Assembly (NCBI GenBank): GCA_947446285.1
Contig: CANFGH010000013.1
Location: 1-47,883 of the forward strand
Reading direction: 5' to 3'
DNA: 47,883 bases
Source of the DNA: Chloroflexota bacterium
GTDB lineage: Bacteria; Chloroflexota; UBA11872; UBA12225
Position numbers and translations under genes: made by a program. The notes beneath the pieces are model-generated. The model was not told the DNA's origin, ran no database searches, and worked only from the letters and a program-made list of their open reading frames with translations. Below, piece after piece: positions 34,753 to 43,282 of the stretch (within the stretch, counting starts at the first letter, position 1; every line of letters starts with the position of its first letter).

Positions 34753-36522
34753 TCATCGTTGCGCCACCGGGGTGGCCGGACCAGCGGATGCCGAGGCCTC
34801 GGTTGCCAACTGGAACTGGATATCCGCCAGGTGCGCGTACAACGGACTGCTTCGCAGCAATTGGGAGTGGGTGCCACGGGCGGTGATCCGCCCTGCCTCC
34901 ATGACGGCAATCTGGTGAGCGCGTTGAACGGTCGAAAGCCGGTGTGCAATCACGATGGTCGTGCGACCCTCCATGAGGGTGTCGAGTGCCTGCCGGATCA
35001 GGTAATCGGTCTGGTTGTCGACCGAACTCGTTGCCTCGTCCAGAATGAGGATGCGGGGGTCGACAAGGATTGCCCGGGCGATCGCGAGGCGCTGCCTCTG
35101 GCCACCGGAAAGCCGGGTGCCACGCTCGCCGATTTCGGTGTCGTAGCCGTTCGGCATCTCGGAAATGAATGGGTGGGCGTTAGCCGCACGCGCCGCGGTC
35201 TCGATCTCTTCCATGGAAGCGTCTGCACGCCCGTAGGCGATGTTCTCGCGGATTGATGCATTGAAAAGGAAGGTCTCTTGCATGACCATGCCCATCTGGG
35301 CCCGGAGCGCCTCGACCTGGATATCCCGGACGTCGTGTCCGTCGATACGCACGTTGCCAGTGGTCGGGTCGTAGAACCGGGGTATCAGGTTCACAAGGGT
35401 CGTCTTGCCGCTCCCGGACGGCCCGACCAACGCGAGTGTCTTCCCCGGCGGAACGTCAATGCTGATGTCGCGAAGGAGAGGCGCACCCTTCCCGTAGGCG
35501 AATGACACGTTTTCCATGCTGACTGCACCGCGCACGTGCTCGAGCCGCACGGCACCGGGACGGTCCATCACGTCCAACGGCGTGTCCAGGATTTCGAAGA
35601 TGCGTTCGCCCGAAGCCAACGCGTTCAGCGCCATCTGGTTGATGAAGACCAGGAAACGTACCGGCGCAAACATCGTCAGGACGTATGCGTAGAAGGCGGA
35701 CAAGTCGCCGATCGTGAGATGGCCTTGCATGACGCGCAGTCCGCCGACGGTGATGATGATGATCGCCGAGAGGTAGGTGGCGAACTCTTGCCCCGGCCCG
35801 GTCACGCCAAACACGCGCCATGACTGCAGGGCGACGGTGCGCATTTCCTCATTGACCGTGTTGAAGCGGTCGGCTTCGAACTCTTCGCGTCCGTACGCCT
35901 TCACCAGTTTGATGCCGGCAACGTTCTCCTGGATTACCACATTCAGGGAGGCCTGCAACTCCTGGCGCTTCCGGAACAGTGGCCAGACTTTCACGGAATA
36001 CTTCTGGAACCAGAGGATCAATGGGACGACGACGAGCGAGATGAGTGTCAGTTGCCAGTCGAGCCAGAACATGACCGTCAGGTTTGCCGCGATCGTGATG
36101 AAGGTGGTCACGAGGCGCGACAGCCCCTGGGTGAGGAAGAACTGGACTTGTGACACGTCATTGGTGACGCGTGACATGAGCTGGCCAGTCTGGTTGGCGT
36201 CGTAAAAGCTCATCGACTGGCTCTGCAGGTGGTCGTAGAGGGCGCCGCGAACGTCAAAGATGACCCGCTGGCCGACCCACTGCTCCAGATAGAGCTGCAC
36301 TGCTCCGAGCAAATTGAGACCGCCTGAGACCCCGATCATTCCAATCAGGTACACGCCAACCAAGGGCAGGCTTTCCTTGGGGATGGCGTCATCAATGATG
36401 AGCTTCGTCATCCATGCTGGCCCAAGTTTGAGGATGGTGATGGCGAAGATAAGCACCATCGTTACCACGGTCCCCCACCAGTACGGGCGGACGAAGCGGA
36501 GGAGCCGGGTGAGGGTGTTCAT
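34753..36522 (-). CDS. ABC exporter half-transporter with canonical ATPase site
   Basis: This 589-residue protein has six helices, the coupling region TGQLMSRVTNDVSQVQFFLT QG, and an ATPase domain with Walker A GPSGSGKTT, Q-loop VMQETFLFNASIRENIAYG, signature LSGGQRQR, Walker B ILILDEATSSVD and H-loop AHRLSTV. It probably forms a heterodimer with the next gene product, whose signature is degenerate. Its ATG overlaps the marR stop (ATGA), so regulator and exporter are translated from one message. Confidence 0.92.
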   Translation of the reverse strand: MNTLTRLLRFVRPYWWGTVVTMVLIFAITILKLGPAWMTKLIIDDAIPKESLPLVGVYLIGMIGVSGGLNLLGAVQLYLEQWVGQRVIFDVRGALYDHLQSQSMSFYDANQTGQLMSRVTNDVSQVQFFLTQGLSRLVTTFITIAANLTVMFWLDWQLTLISLVVVPLILWFQKYSVKVWPLFRKRQELQASLNVVIQENVAGIKLVKAYGREEFEADRFNTVNEEMRTVALQSWRVFGVTGPGQEFATYLSAIIIITVGGLRVMQGHLTIGDLSAFYAYVLTMFAPVRFLVFINQMALNALASGERIFEILDTPLDVMDRPGAVRLEHVRGAVSMENVSFAYGKGAPLLRDISIDVPPGKTLALVGPSGSGKTTLVNLIPRFYDPTTGNVRIDGHDVRDIQVEALRAQMGMVMQETFLFNASIRENIAYGRADASMEEIETAARAANAHPFISEMPNGYDTEIGERGTRLSGGQRQRLAIARAILVDPRILILDEATSSVDNQTDYLIRQALDTLMEGRTTIVIAHRLSTVQRAHQIAVMEAGRITARGTHSQLLRSSPLYAHLADIQFQLATEASASAGPATPVAQR

Positions 36523-37103
36523 CGGGGTACCGTCCTTGTTGCCTGGCTTCCAGTTATCTCGGCTGCAGAGGTGTCCGTGTCGGGTTCACCGTCGGCCTCG
36601 AGGAGTTGGACCAAGGTCGACAAACCACGCGAGATCACGTCCTGTTGGCGTGACGTGCCTCGCGACAACGCTTCGGCGAGTACCGCCCGGCGTGCCTCCC
36701 ACGGTCGATCGACGATGTCGCGACCCTCTGGGGTCAATGCGGTGCGTACAACGCGCCGGTCGTTCTGACACGTCGTGCGCGTTACGAGCCCCGCCCGGAC
36801 AAGCCGGTCCACAGTCTCTGTTGCGCTGGGCTGACTAATCTGCATCGCTTCCGCGACACTGCCAACCGGCATGGGTTCACTACGACCCAGAAGGAAAAGG
36901 ACGCGCAGCTGGGGCATTGTCAGCCCGGCGGCCCAGTCGGCTGGGTCGCCGGCGCGCAGGGCACGTCCGACCCGCCGGTAGTGCACGACGATTTCATCGA
37001 TCAATGAAGGATCGGTAATCGTCGTGCGATTGCTTGCGTCTTTGTCACCGAGTTCATGGTCCTGAGACGATGACGTGGGCTGATGGTTCTCTTTGGGGGT
37101 CAC
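36519..37103 (-). CDS. MarR family transcriptional regulator
   Basis: The 194-residue protein has a winged helix: LTMPQLRVLFLLGRSEPMPV GSVAEAMQISQPSATETVDR LVRAGLVTR followed by the wing NDRRVVRTALTPEGRD, the diagnostic MarR pattern. It probably represses its own operon, including the exporter pair, until a small ligand binds. The ORF track starts at TTG 37169, but the promoter predicted here would start transcription near 37163, downstream of that codon. The GTG at 37103 has GGAG five bases upstream and is chosen; GTG 37157 is another option. Confidence 0.87.
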   Translation of the reverse strand: MTPKENHQPTSSSQDHELGDKDASNRTTITDPSLIDEIVVHYRRVGRALRAGDPADWAAGLTMPQLRVLFLLGRSEPMPVGSVAEAMQISQPSATETVDRLVRAGLVTRTTCQNDRRVVRTALTPEGRDIVDRPWEARRAVLAEALSRGTSRQQDVISRGLSTLVQLLEADGEPDTDTSAAEITGSQATRTVPR

Positions 37104-37169
37104 GGGGTCTCCAGACCGAATCTCGCAATTCGGCTCGGCGAGGCAGTCGCTTTTCACGACACCAAGCAA

Positions 37170-37199
37170 ATGATAGGTCGGCCCTTACTGATTGGTCAA
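37170..37199 (-). promoter_or_regulatory. Promoter of the marR-exporter operon
   Basis: On the minus strand TTGACC (37194-37199), an 18-base spacer and TATCAT (37170-37175) make the best -35/-10 pair in the window. An imperfect dyad (CCAATCA... and ...TTTGCTTGG) spans it and could be the MarR operator. The -35 overlaps the stop codon of the upstream GNAT gene. Confidence 0.6.
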
Positions 37200-37864
37200 G
37201 CCGATGGAAAACTGCTTCGGGGTGACTGGCGCGCCGAACGAACGGAATGACACTCCTGCAGGGCGGCGCTCCAACGATGGCGGTGGTCCGGCCCTAGGTC
37301 ACCGTCTGGGGCGTAGACAGGCGTGAACCCGAGTGCGAGGTATGAGCGAATGGCGTCAATGCGAACATCATCCGTCTCAAGCATCGCGTCCGTGTCGCCA
37401 CGACTGGCCATCGCCTTCAGTGCCGCCAACGACACCGCGCGTCCGAGACCCTTTCCTCGAAATTCGGGGAGAGCCCCAACCATGTGGAGGTAGCCACGGG
37501 CAGGATGTCCGGCTGTTGTCACGCGCCACATCGTCGCTGACGCGACGGGGATTTGGTGCGGGGTGGTCATGCAGGCGAGGAAGCACCCTGACGGGGCGAA
37601 CTCGGACCGGTCAACAAGCTTTTCGCGCACCCGGTGGACCAACCACCCGCCGGATGTGTGAATACCTCCCGGGCTGTCCATGATTGCGCCCCACGCCTCT
37701 TCATCACCGTCTTGCCATGTCCTCAGCAAAAATCCGGGTGGCAAGGCTATCTCGGGAAGGTGGCTGAAGTGCGGACGCAGCATCTGCAGTTGACGAGGGC
37801 GAACTGGAATTCCCGCAGATGGATCATCGAGGGATTTGTCAATCACTGGCGTCCAGTCTGTCAC
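37196..37864 (-). CDS. GNAT family N-acetyltransferase
   Basis: The 222-residue protein has a GNAT fold: the acetyl-CoA loop LPEFRGKGLGRAVSLAALKA M near residues 130-150 and the C-terminal motif TDDVRIDAIRSYLALGFTPV Y, typical of the broad acetyltransferase family. The first ~45 residues are an extension. It begins with GTG behind CGAGG at short spacing. Its stop overlaps the promoter of the marR operon, so it may be transcribed separately, with read-through possible. The acceptor is unknown. Confidence 0.8.
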   Translation of the reverse strand: MTDWTPVIDKSLDDPSAGIPVRPRQLQMLRPHFSHLPEIALPPGFLLRTWQDGDEEAWGAIMDSPGGIHTSGGWLVHRVREKLVDRSEFAPSGCFLACMTTPHQIPVASATMWRVTTAGHPARGYLHMVGALPEFRGKGLGRAVSLAALKAMASRGDTDAMLETDDVRIDAIRSYLALGFTPVYAPDGDLGPDHRHRWSAALQECHSVRSARQSPRSSFPSA

Positions 37865-37901
37865 CGACCTCGTTTCAGCGCAAATCGCTTGGTCAGAGGT
37901 G

Positions 37902-39023
37902 TCAGATTACAGGAACCCGCATTGGAGTGCCCCCGGCTTCAATGGATGCCTCGGAAACCAACCCGGGAACGGTGTAGGCCAGCGCGCGGTCGATACCGAT
38001 TGGCACGGGCGTCCCCTTCAGGATTGCATCGGCGAATGTGTGTGCGACCCAGAAGTCACCTCCACCATGTCCCGCCGAGGTGGCGGCCTGGGCCTGTGGA
38101 CCAGTCATCCATCCGGGAAGTGCCTCCTCGTGGTCCCAAAGCGAACCCCACCGACGCGAGCCCTTCGGGTCGGGAGCGTTTTCACCGAACCAGACAACCG
38201 GGTGCGGTGCGCTACCCCGGGCAGCTTCGTAGACCCCGAGTGTCCCTTGGGCCTGGTACCACGACGCGCCTTCGGGTCGGTTACTCATCATGTCAAGACG
38301 AATACGGACGAGCCCTCCATTCGCGAGGGTGCAGATCATCAGGCAACTGTCGTCGTGAGGCAGGTCAGGGTCAGTCCACACCCCGGTTCCGTGGCACGCA
38401 ACGGTCTCGACGCGGGAGTCCGGTCCGAACCAATCAAGCACCGGACCGAGGCTGTGGGTTGCGTAGGTTGCCCCTCGCTTCCCAACCTGCCAGGTCGCGC
38501 GCCACGTGGGCGTTCCATCCGCATTTTTATGAAGATGTTTGACATCGTGGAGGTACTCGCCCTCGGCGTAATAGAGGCGACCGAACCGGCCCGAAGACGC
38601 AAGGGCACGGACGAGGACAAGTTCGCGACGAAAGCACGCGTTTTCAGCAAGCATGTACTGGACGCCGGATAGGGCTGCACGCCGGGCGGTGGATGCGAGG
38701 ACGAGGCATTCGTCGATGCTGACGGCCGCCGTTACTTCGCAAAGAACATGAATGCCCATGCCGAGGGCGACGATGCTCTGTTCGGCGTGAAGGTCCATCG
38801 GCGTGCCGATGGCGACGGCATCTGGTCGTGCATCGGCTAACATCCGGCCATAATCTGCATACTTGGCCTCTGCACGTACTCCGGCCCGGGTTCCCAAGGC
38901 GTCCCGGGCGGACGCGTCGCGTTCGCAAACCGCCACAATCCGCACGCCAGGTGTCGCTGCGAACCCGGCGACGAACGCGCCCGCACGCTTCCCTACGAGT
39001 GCCACGCCAAGTGTCTCGCGCAT
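37902..39023 (-). CDS. Gfo/Idh/MocA family protein lacking the EKP lysine
   Basis: The 373-residue protein has an N-terminal Rossmann fold (VALVGKRAGAFVAGFAATPG V) and a C-terminal sugar-dehydrogenase-type domain. Where most Gfo/Idh enzymes have EKP with a catalytic lysine, it has HVLCEVTAAVSIDE. With MLAENACFRRE, RLYYAEGEYLHD, TWRATW and YATHSLGPVLDWFG it matches a subfamily that I recall carrying E-V-P/T-A-A in this place, of uncertain reaction and somewhat like GH109 proteins. GGGAGG precedes the ATG by five bases. It is divergent from the unrecognised 586-residue gene and probably acts on a sugar or sugar derivative. Confidence 0.8.
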   Translation of the reverse strand: MRETLGVALVGKRAGAFVAGFAATPGVRIVAVCERDASARDALGTRAGVRAEAKYADYGRMLADARPDAVAIGTPMDLHAEQSIVALGMGIHVLCEVTAAVSIDECLVLASTARRAALSGVQYMLAENACFRRELVLVRALASSGRFGRLYYAEGEYLHDVKHLHKNADGTPTWRATWQVGKRGATYATHSLGPVLDWFGPDSRVETVACHGTGVWTDPDLPHDDSCLMICTLANGGLVRIRLDMMSNRPEGASWYQAQGTLGVYEAARGSAPHPVVWFGENAPDPKGSRRWGSLWDHEEALPGWMTGPQAQAATSAGHGGGDFWVAHTFADAILKGTPVPIGIDRALAYTVPGLVSEASIEAGGTPMRVPVI

Positions 39024-39044
39024 TCCTGCCTCCCGGCCATCCGT

Positions 39045-39062
39045 GTGACCGTCACGATATAC
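39045..39062 (-). promoter_or_regulatory. Candidate promoter with operator palindrome
   Basis: On the minus strand a TATATC box (39057-39062) is followed by the palindrome GTGACGGTCAC (39045-39055), which would cover the transcription start of the Gfo/Idh gene. That placement fits a repressor site. No good -35 is seen. Confidence 0.4.
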
Positions 39063-39174
39063 CCCGGGGCCCGAATTTGCCGTGGGTTGCAGCTGCGTCC
39101 GGGGGTCTGACGCGCTACGATGGCGGACACCCGCAGAGACGCTTCGGAGTCCCTGCCGGGTGTCGGGAGGCGGA

Positions 39175-40935
39175 ATGGCGTCGATGAGTGATCAGACTTC
39201 GGGGCGGACCGGATCAGCGTTCACGCCGGCCCCCGGCGCGGGGTTCGTCCCTGGTGGCGTTGGCCGGATGCAGGAGGCACTGATTGGGGCTGACTACCGG
39301 CGGACCGCCGGCGAGTTCACCGGATTGATCAAGGATGGGCAATCGATGCCCGACCTGGTCCGGCATGCCCTGAATGTCGCCGCTCCCTACCTGACGGTCC
39401 CGTCACACGTGATGGTTGCCGAGAGCGGCGAGTACAGCAACGTCAACTACGATCACTGTGTCCTCGGCCTGCGCGCGTCGCGTCGTCTATTGTCGTATCT
39501 GCCTACGGGTCACCGCCAACTCGCAATGGCGCAGGCCGTCTGGTATATGCCTCAGGGTCTGGACGTCTGGGATCAGTTGCTGTGCGAGTTTCCGGGCCAC
39601 TATGCACGCGATGACAAGAAGTGTGGTCTGCGCCCTGGAGGCACGGATGAACACGGCGCGGACAGGTTTGACGGTCCCGCATGGAACGCACCCAAGGCGT
39701 GGTTCGACACCGACCACGAACCTGATCGCTCCGGGACATCGGCAGATCGGCTGCGTCGACTGCAGGAGCGGATCCTCGAGGGTGACCGGCACGGTGCGTA
39801 TCGGGTGTCGCTGGGCTTGCGACGCGAAGCCGATCCCGTCGTCCGGCGCCAACTTGAAGCCCAGTTACTGTTCTGCGGGATCATCGACTTGCAGGACACC
39901 TTGCAGACCCGCAAGTTGCAGAACATTGGCCATAAGGCGCTTCGGGCCCGCGCCGCGGTCGACCTGACAAGCCTGGTGGGTTGGGATCACGCGGATCCTC
40001 TCTACTACTGTGTCGTGCCTGACCTAGCCTGTTTTCCACGCCTCTATCCACTGTTTGACATGACCACGGTCACCCTGACAAACCGGTTCAAGGGAGACCA
40101 GTGGTCCCTGAAGTCGCGGAACGTCGGCTATCTGGATGACGTCAACCGTGACCGCCTCACCGCAGCCATGCTCCACGGCAAGCTTGCAGACGTCACCGCG
40201 GTGATCACCGATTTGCTCGCTGATGGAGTGCGGGTGATCGAGATTTCCGACGCGATCATCGCGGCGTTTTGCCGTCACCTTGTTGACGAGGCGTGGTCGT
40301 CCAAGTCCTTCTTCCAGATCGGGCACGCATTTGACTACAGCAATGTCGTCAGCTTCTGGTTGCGCGAATACGACCATCCCCATCAGGCGAAGGCTCCCTA
40401 TTTCCAGGCTGCTTTCGTTAATGACTGCATACAGATGAACAAGTTCTTCCCGCCCGATCCCGGCAGCCCCCTCTGGGTTGGTGATCCACGTGAGCATCGG
40501 GGATGGGCGGACGGACTCCCCCTATCCGAGTGCCTGACGCAAATTCTCGCGGCGACCGAGACCCTCGATTACCCACGGGCCGGGGCGTGCGTCGAGACTT
40601 ACCTGTCCCGGACCCGTGAACGGACCAAACTGCTTCGAACACTCGTCCTTGCCTCATCAAAGATGCAGAACGATCCTCACCAGCAACGTCATGCGGCATC
40701 GATGGTTGAGGAATGGGAACACACAACCGCTGGGGACGGTGCCCGCGACACGATGCTTCGCGCGTGGGTGAAGTATGTCGCCGGGGGGGCGAAACGCACG
40801 ACCGACCTGGAATGTGTCCGCATGTTCGAGACTAGCCTCGGACTGAGTTCGTCGGTTATCCGTACGCCCGACCATCTGCAGGCCGACCGCGGGGTGATGG
40901 GAGTGACGCTGGCAAAGCCAGTCGATATTCCTTGA
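39175..40935 (+). CDS. Protein of unknown function, 586 residues
   Basis: I do not recognise this protein. It is soluble-looking, with no signal peptide or membrane helix, and appears largely helical. Conspicuous stretches are NVNYDHCVLGLRASRRL near residue 84, FFQIGHAFDYSNVVSFWLRE YDHPHQAKAPYFQAAFVND near 377, and a His/Tyr/Trp-rich character that could suit a metal- or cofactor-dependent enzyme; this is only an impression. I chose the ATG at 39175, preceded by GGGAGG, instead of the track start 31 codons earlier. It lies between two Gfo/Idh genes on the edge of a carbohydrate-type island, so it may share their substrate. Confidence 0.75.
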   Translation: MASMSDQTSGRTGSAFTPAPGAGFVPGGVGRMQEALIGADYRRTAGEFTGLIKDGQSMPDLVRHALNVAAPYLTVPSHVMVAESGEYSNVNYDHCVLGLRASRRLLSYLPTGHRQLAMAQAVWYMPQGLDVWDQLLCEFPGHYARDDKKCGLRPGGTDEHGADRFDGPAWNAPKAWFDTDHEPDRSGTSADRLRRLQERILEGDRHGAYRVSLGLRREADPVVRRQLEAQLLFCGIIDLQDTLQTRKLQNIGHKALRARAAVDLTSLVGWDHADPLYYCVVPDLACFPRLYPLFDMTTVTLTNRFKGDQWSLKSRNVGYLDDVNRDRLTAAMLHGKLADVTAVITDLLADGVRVIEISDAIIAAFCRHLVDEAWSSKSFFQIGHAFDYSNVVSFWLREYDHPHQAKAPYFQAAFVNDCIQMNKFFPPDPGSPLWVGDPREHRGWADGLPLSECLTQILAATETLDYPRAGACVETYLSRTRERTKLLRTLVLASSKMQNDPHQQRHAASMVEEWEHTTAGDGARDTMLRAWVKYVAGGAKRTTDLECVRMFETSLGLSSSVIRTPDHLQADRGVMGVTLAKPVDIP

Positions 40936-40968
40936 CCGCTGCGACAGGTGAAACGGTGTTCGCGTCTC

Positions 40969-40989
40969 CCACTGCCTTGTAGGCGGTGG
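40969..40989 (+). terminator. Hairpin after the 586-residue gene
   Basis: CCACTGCC and GGCGGTGG pair over eight bases (one G-T) around the loop TTGTA, 33 bases after the stop. No T-run follows; a TATGAT box (40994-40999) lies immediately downstream and may start the next transcript. Confidence 0.45.
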
Positions 40990-41041
40990 TCGGTATGATC
41001 GCTCCCCGAGAAGTGGCCGATACGGCCGAGGAGAACGGTGA

Positions 41042-42205
41042 ATGAAGCGCGTCGGGGTAGTCGGGTTTGGGCGTCGACTGCAGCACATGGTCAAGGTTGT
41101 CCAACGCAATGACCCGGATGTTGTTGTCACTGCCATTGTTGACCCGGCCTCTGACACCCGTCGTGCCGAATTTCCAGATGTGCTCGGGTCGGCGACTTCG
41201 TTTTCCGGCATTGAACAGATGCTTGACGCCGGGAACCTTGACGGCGTCATGGTCGGGACGAGATGCGATCTCCACACTCCGGTTGCCGTTGAGGTGCTTG
41301 CGAGCAATCTTCCCCTTTTCCTGGAGAAACCGGTCGCGATCGATTGGGACCAATTTCATCGCCTGAGCGAAGCATTTACGGCAAGCAAAAGCCCGACAGT
41401 GGTCGGGTTCCCGTTGCGGGTCTCTCCACTGTGTGAGCTCGCGGCGCGCATCGTGCGCAGTGGAGCGCTTGGAACCCTTGCCCAGGTGCAGGCGGTGAAC
41501 AATGTTCCGGACTACTCGATCGGCTACTACATGGGCTGGATGCGCGACGAGACCCAGACTGGTGGCCTCTGGTTGCAAAAGGCGACCCACGACTTTGACT
41601 ACTTGCTTTCACTGCTTGGCGACGGTGAACTCGCCGGACATCCGACCCGGGTGATTGCCATGGAATCCAAGCAGGTATTTCGGGGTGATCGGCCCGCCGG
41701 ATTGCACTGTCGTGACTGTGATATCCGGCACGAATGCGTGGAAAGTCCGTACTTGCCGGGAAGCGCGCGGTCGCGCCAGATTGACCGTGAAGCGGCAAGC
41801 CTGCAATGCGCCTTCGCGGTCGACACCGGGAACCATGACAGCGCAAGCGCCCTGATCCAGTTCGAGACTGGTCTCCACTTGAATTACACCCAGAACTTCG
41901 TGACCCGCCGAGGTGCCGCCGCCCGGGGTGCGACGGTGATTGGGCACGATGCGACGTTGTCGTTTGATTGGTATCGCGACGAGTTGGTGGTGCATCACCA
42001 TCACGACGAGCGGGTTGAAAGGCATATCTTTGTGAAAGGAGATGCGGGTCACGGCCACCACGGCGGGGATGATGAACTCGGTCGTGACTTCATCAAGGCG
42101 ATGTCTGGCCGGACGTCATCGCGGGCGTCACTCGCCATCGGGCTTGAAAGTGCCCGGCTATGCCTCAGAGCCCGTGATGCCGCCCGCGCTACGACGTCGC
42201 ACTGA
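41042..42205 (+). CDS. Gfo/Idh/MocA family oxidoreductase
   Basis: The 387-residue NAD(P)-dependent oxidoreductase starts MKRVGVVGFGRRLQHM (Rossmann loop) and keeps the catalytic EKP in LFLEKPVAIDWD. KATHDFDYLLSLLGD is the second active-site motif. A cysteine-rich insert LHCRDCDIRHEC and a His-rich tail ending HGHHGGDDEL are features of one branch of the family. GAGGAG lies shortly before the ATG. It probably oxidises or reduces a sugar, inositol or similar polyol. Its stop overlaps the start of the SGNH hydrolase gene (TGATG), so the two are coupled. Confidence 0.87.
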   Translation: MKRVGVVGFGRRLQHMVKVVQRNDPDVVVTAIVDPASDTRRAEFPDVLGSATSFSGIEQMLDAGNLDGVMVGTRCDLHTPVAVEVLASNLPLFLEKPVAIDWDQFHRLSEAFTASKSPTVVGFPLRVSPLCELAARIVRSGALGTLAQVQAVNNVPDYSIGYYMGWMRDETQTGGLWLQKATHDFDYLLSLLGDGELAGHPTRVIAMESKQVFRGDRPAGLHCRDCDIRHECVESPYLPGSARSRQIDREAASLQCAFAVDTGNHDSASALIQFETGLHLNYTQNFVTRRGAAARGATVIGHDATLSFDWYRDELVVHHHHDERVERHIFVKGDAGHGHHGGDDELGRDFIKAMSGRTSSRASLAIGLESARLCLRARDAARATTSH

Positions 42206-43260
42206 TGATTGTCCGCTCACAAGGACCTGGTCCGATGCAATCGATACCTTTGACTGATCCGCGCTTGGCTTGGGACGGCGCGGTCGGCGTGACCCACGGC
42301 GCTGATGGATCCCGTGGTTGGCGCATACCTCCTGGTGAGCGTGATGTCTGGCACCCGGAACTTGTCATCCGTGCCGCAATGCCCGCCGGGGTACGGATAC
42401 GGTTCGTCACTGACGCGTCGGCGGTCGCAGGGACGGTCGAGGCTGATCAGGAGAGTAGTCCGATTGACATCGTCGCCGACGGCCACCTCATCGCGAGTTT
42501 GCCGGTAGGCGGATCAGCATCCTTTTTGTGTGACAGCCTGCCTGCGGGAACCAAGGTCCTCGAAATCTGGTTGCCGCAGTTCGGTCCCTTCGCCATCACC
42601 GGCTTGAAACTCTCCGCGGGCGCGATGGTCAGCGCCGTGAACGACGGTCGGCCACGTTGGGTCACTTACGGGAGTTCTATCACTCAGTGCCGCGCCGCGC
42701 CGTCGCCAACGCAGACTTGGCCGGCGATTGTGGCGCGCCACGCAGATCTCAACCTGACATGCCTTGGGTATGGCGGTCAATGCCATCTGGACATCGGCGT
42801 CGCCAGGCTGATCAGGTCCCTCCCTGCGTCCTACATATCGATATGCGCAGGTATCAACATCTACGGCGCCGCAAGTCTCGGGCCGCGCGCATTCCGGACA
42901 ACCCTGACTGGGTTTGTCCAAATTGTTCGGGATGGTCACCCGGTGACACCGATTGTGTTGGTCTCTCCAATCTGGGGTGTCCATCGTGAGACCGAGATGA
43001 ACCTGGTTGGGTTCACCCTTGCATCTATGCGCGACGAGGTCCAGGCCGTCGTGGAATTGCTGCGTTCACGTGGTGATCGCCAGACCCACTACGTCGATGG
43101 CCAGACCCTGTTCGGCGCAAGTTCGGCACATCACTTGCCCGACGACCTTCACCCGAATGGCGAGGGATATCGGGTTCTGGCCACAAACTTCCTGACACAG
43201 GTTGTCGACCCGTACTTCCGTCCGGCACGCGCAGATGACGGGCGTGTGCTTCACCTGTGA
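42205..43260 (+). CDS. SGNH/GDSL-type hydrolase (probable carbohydrate esterase)
   Basis: The 351-residue protein has a ~140-residue N-terminal beta domain and an SGNH hydrolase domain: block I VTYGSSIT with the nucleophile Ser, block II GYGGQ, block III CAGINIYG with the oxyanion Asn, and block V DDLHPNGEGY with the catalytic Asp and His. This two-domain layout is common among acetyl-xylan-type esterases. No signal peptide is visible, so it probably works in the cytoplasm on acylated sugars. The start at 42205 overlaps the previous stop; ATG 42235, preceded by AAGGA, is an alternative. Confidence 0.8.
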   Translation: MIVRSQGPGPMQSIPLTDPRLAWDGAVGVTHGADGSRGWRIPPGERDVWHPELVIRAAMPAGVRIRFVTDASAVAGTVEADQESSPIDIVADGHLIASLPVGGSASFLCDSLPAGTKVLEIWLPQFGPFAITGLKLSAGAMVSAVNDGRPRWVTYGSSITQCRAAPSPTQTWPAIVARHADLNLTCLGYGGQCHLDIGVARLIRSLPASYISICAGINIYGAASLGPRAFRTTLTGFVQIVRDGHPVTPIVLVSPIWGVHRETEMNLVGFTLASMRDEVQAVVELLRSRGDRQTHYVDGQTLFGASSAHHLPDDLHPNGEGYRVLATNFLTQVVDPYFRPARADDGRVLHL

Positions 43261-43282
43261 CGCCCCATTTGGAGAGAACGGA

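Noticed and set aside
34692-34949. N-terminal extension of the second exporter half-transporter
   Set aside because: Overlaps the preceding gene by nearly 200 bases; a strong ribosome binding site marks the later GTG start.
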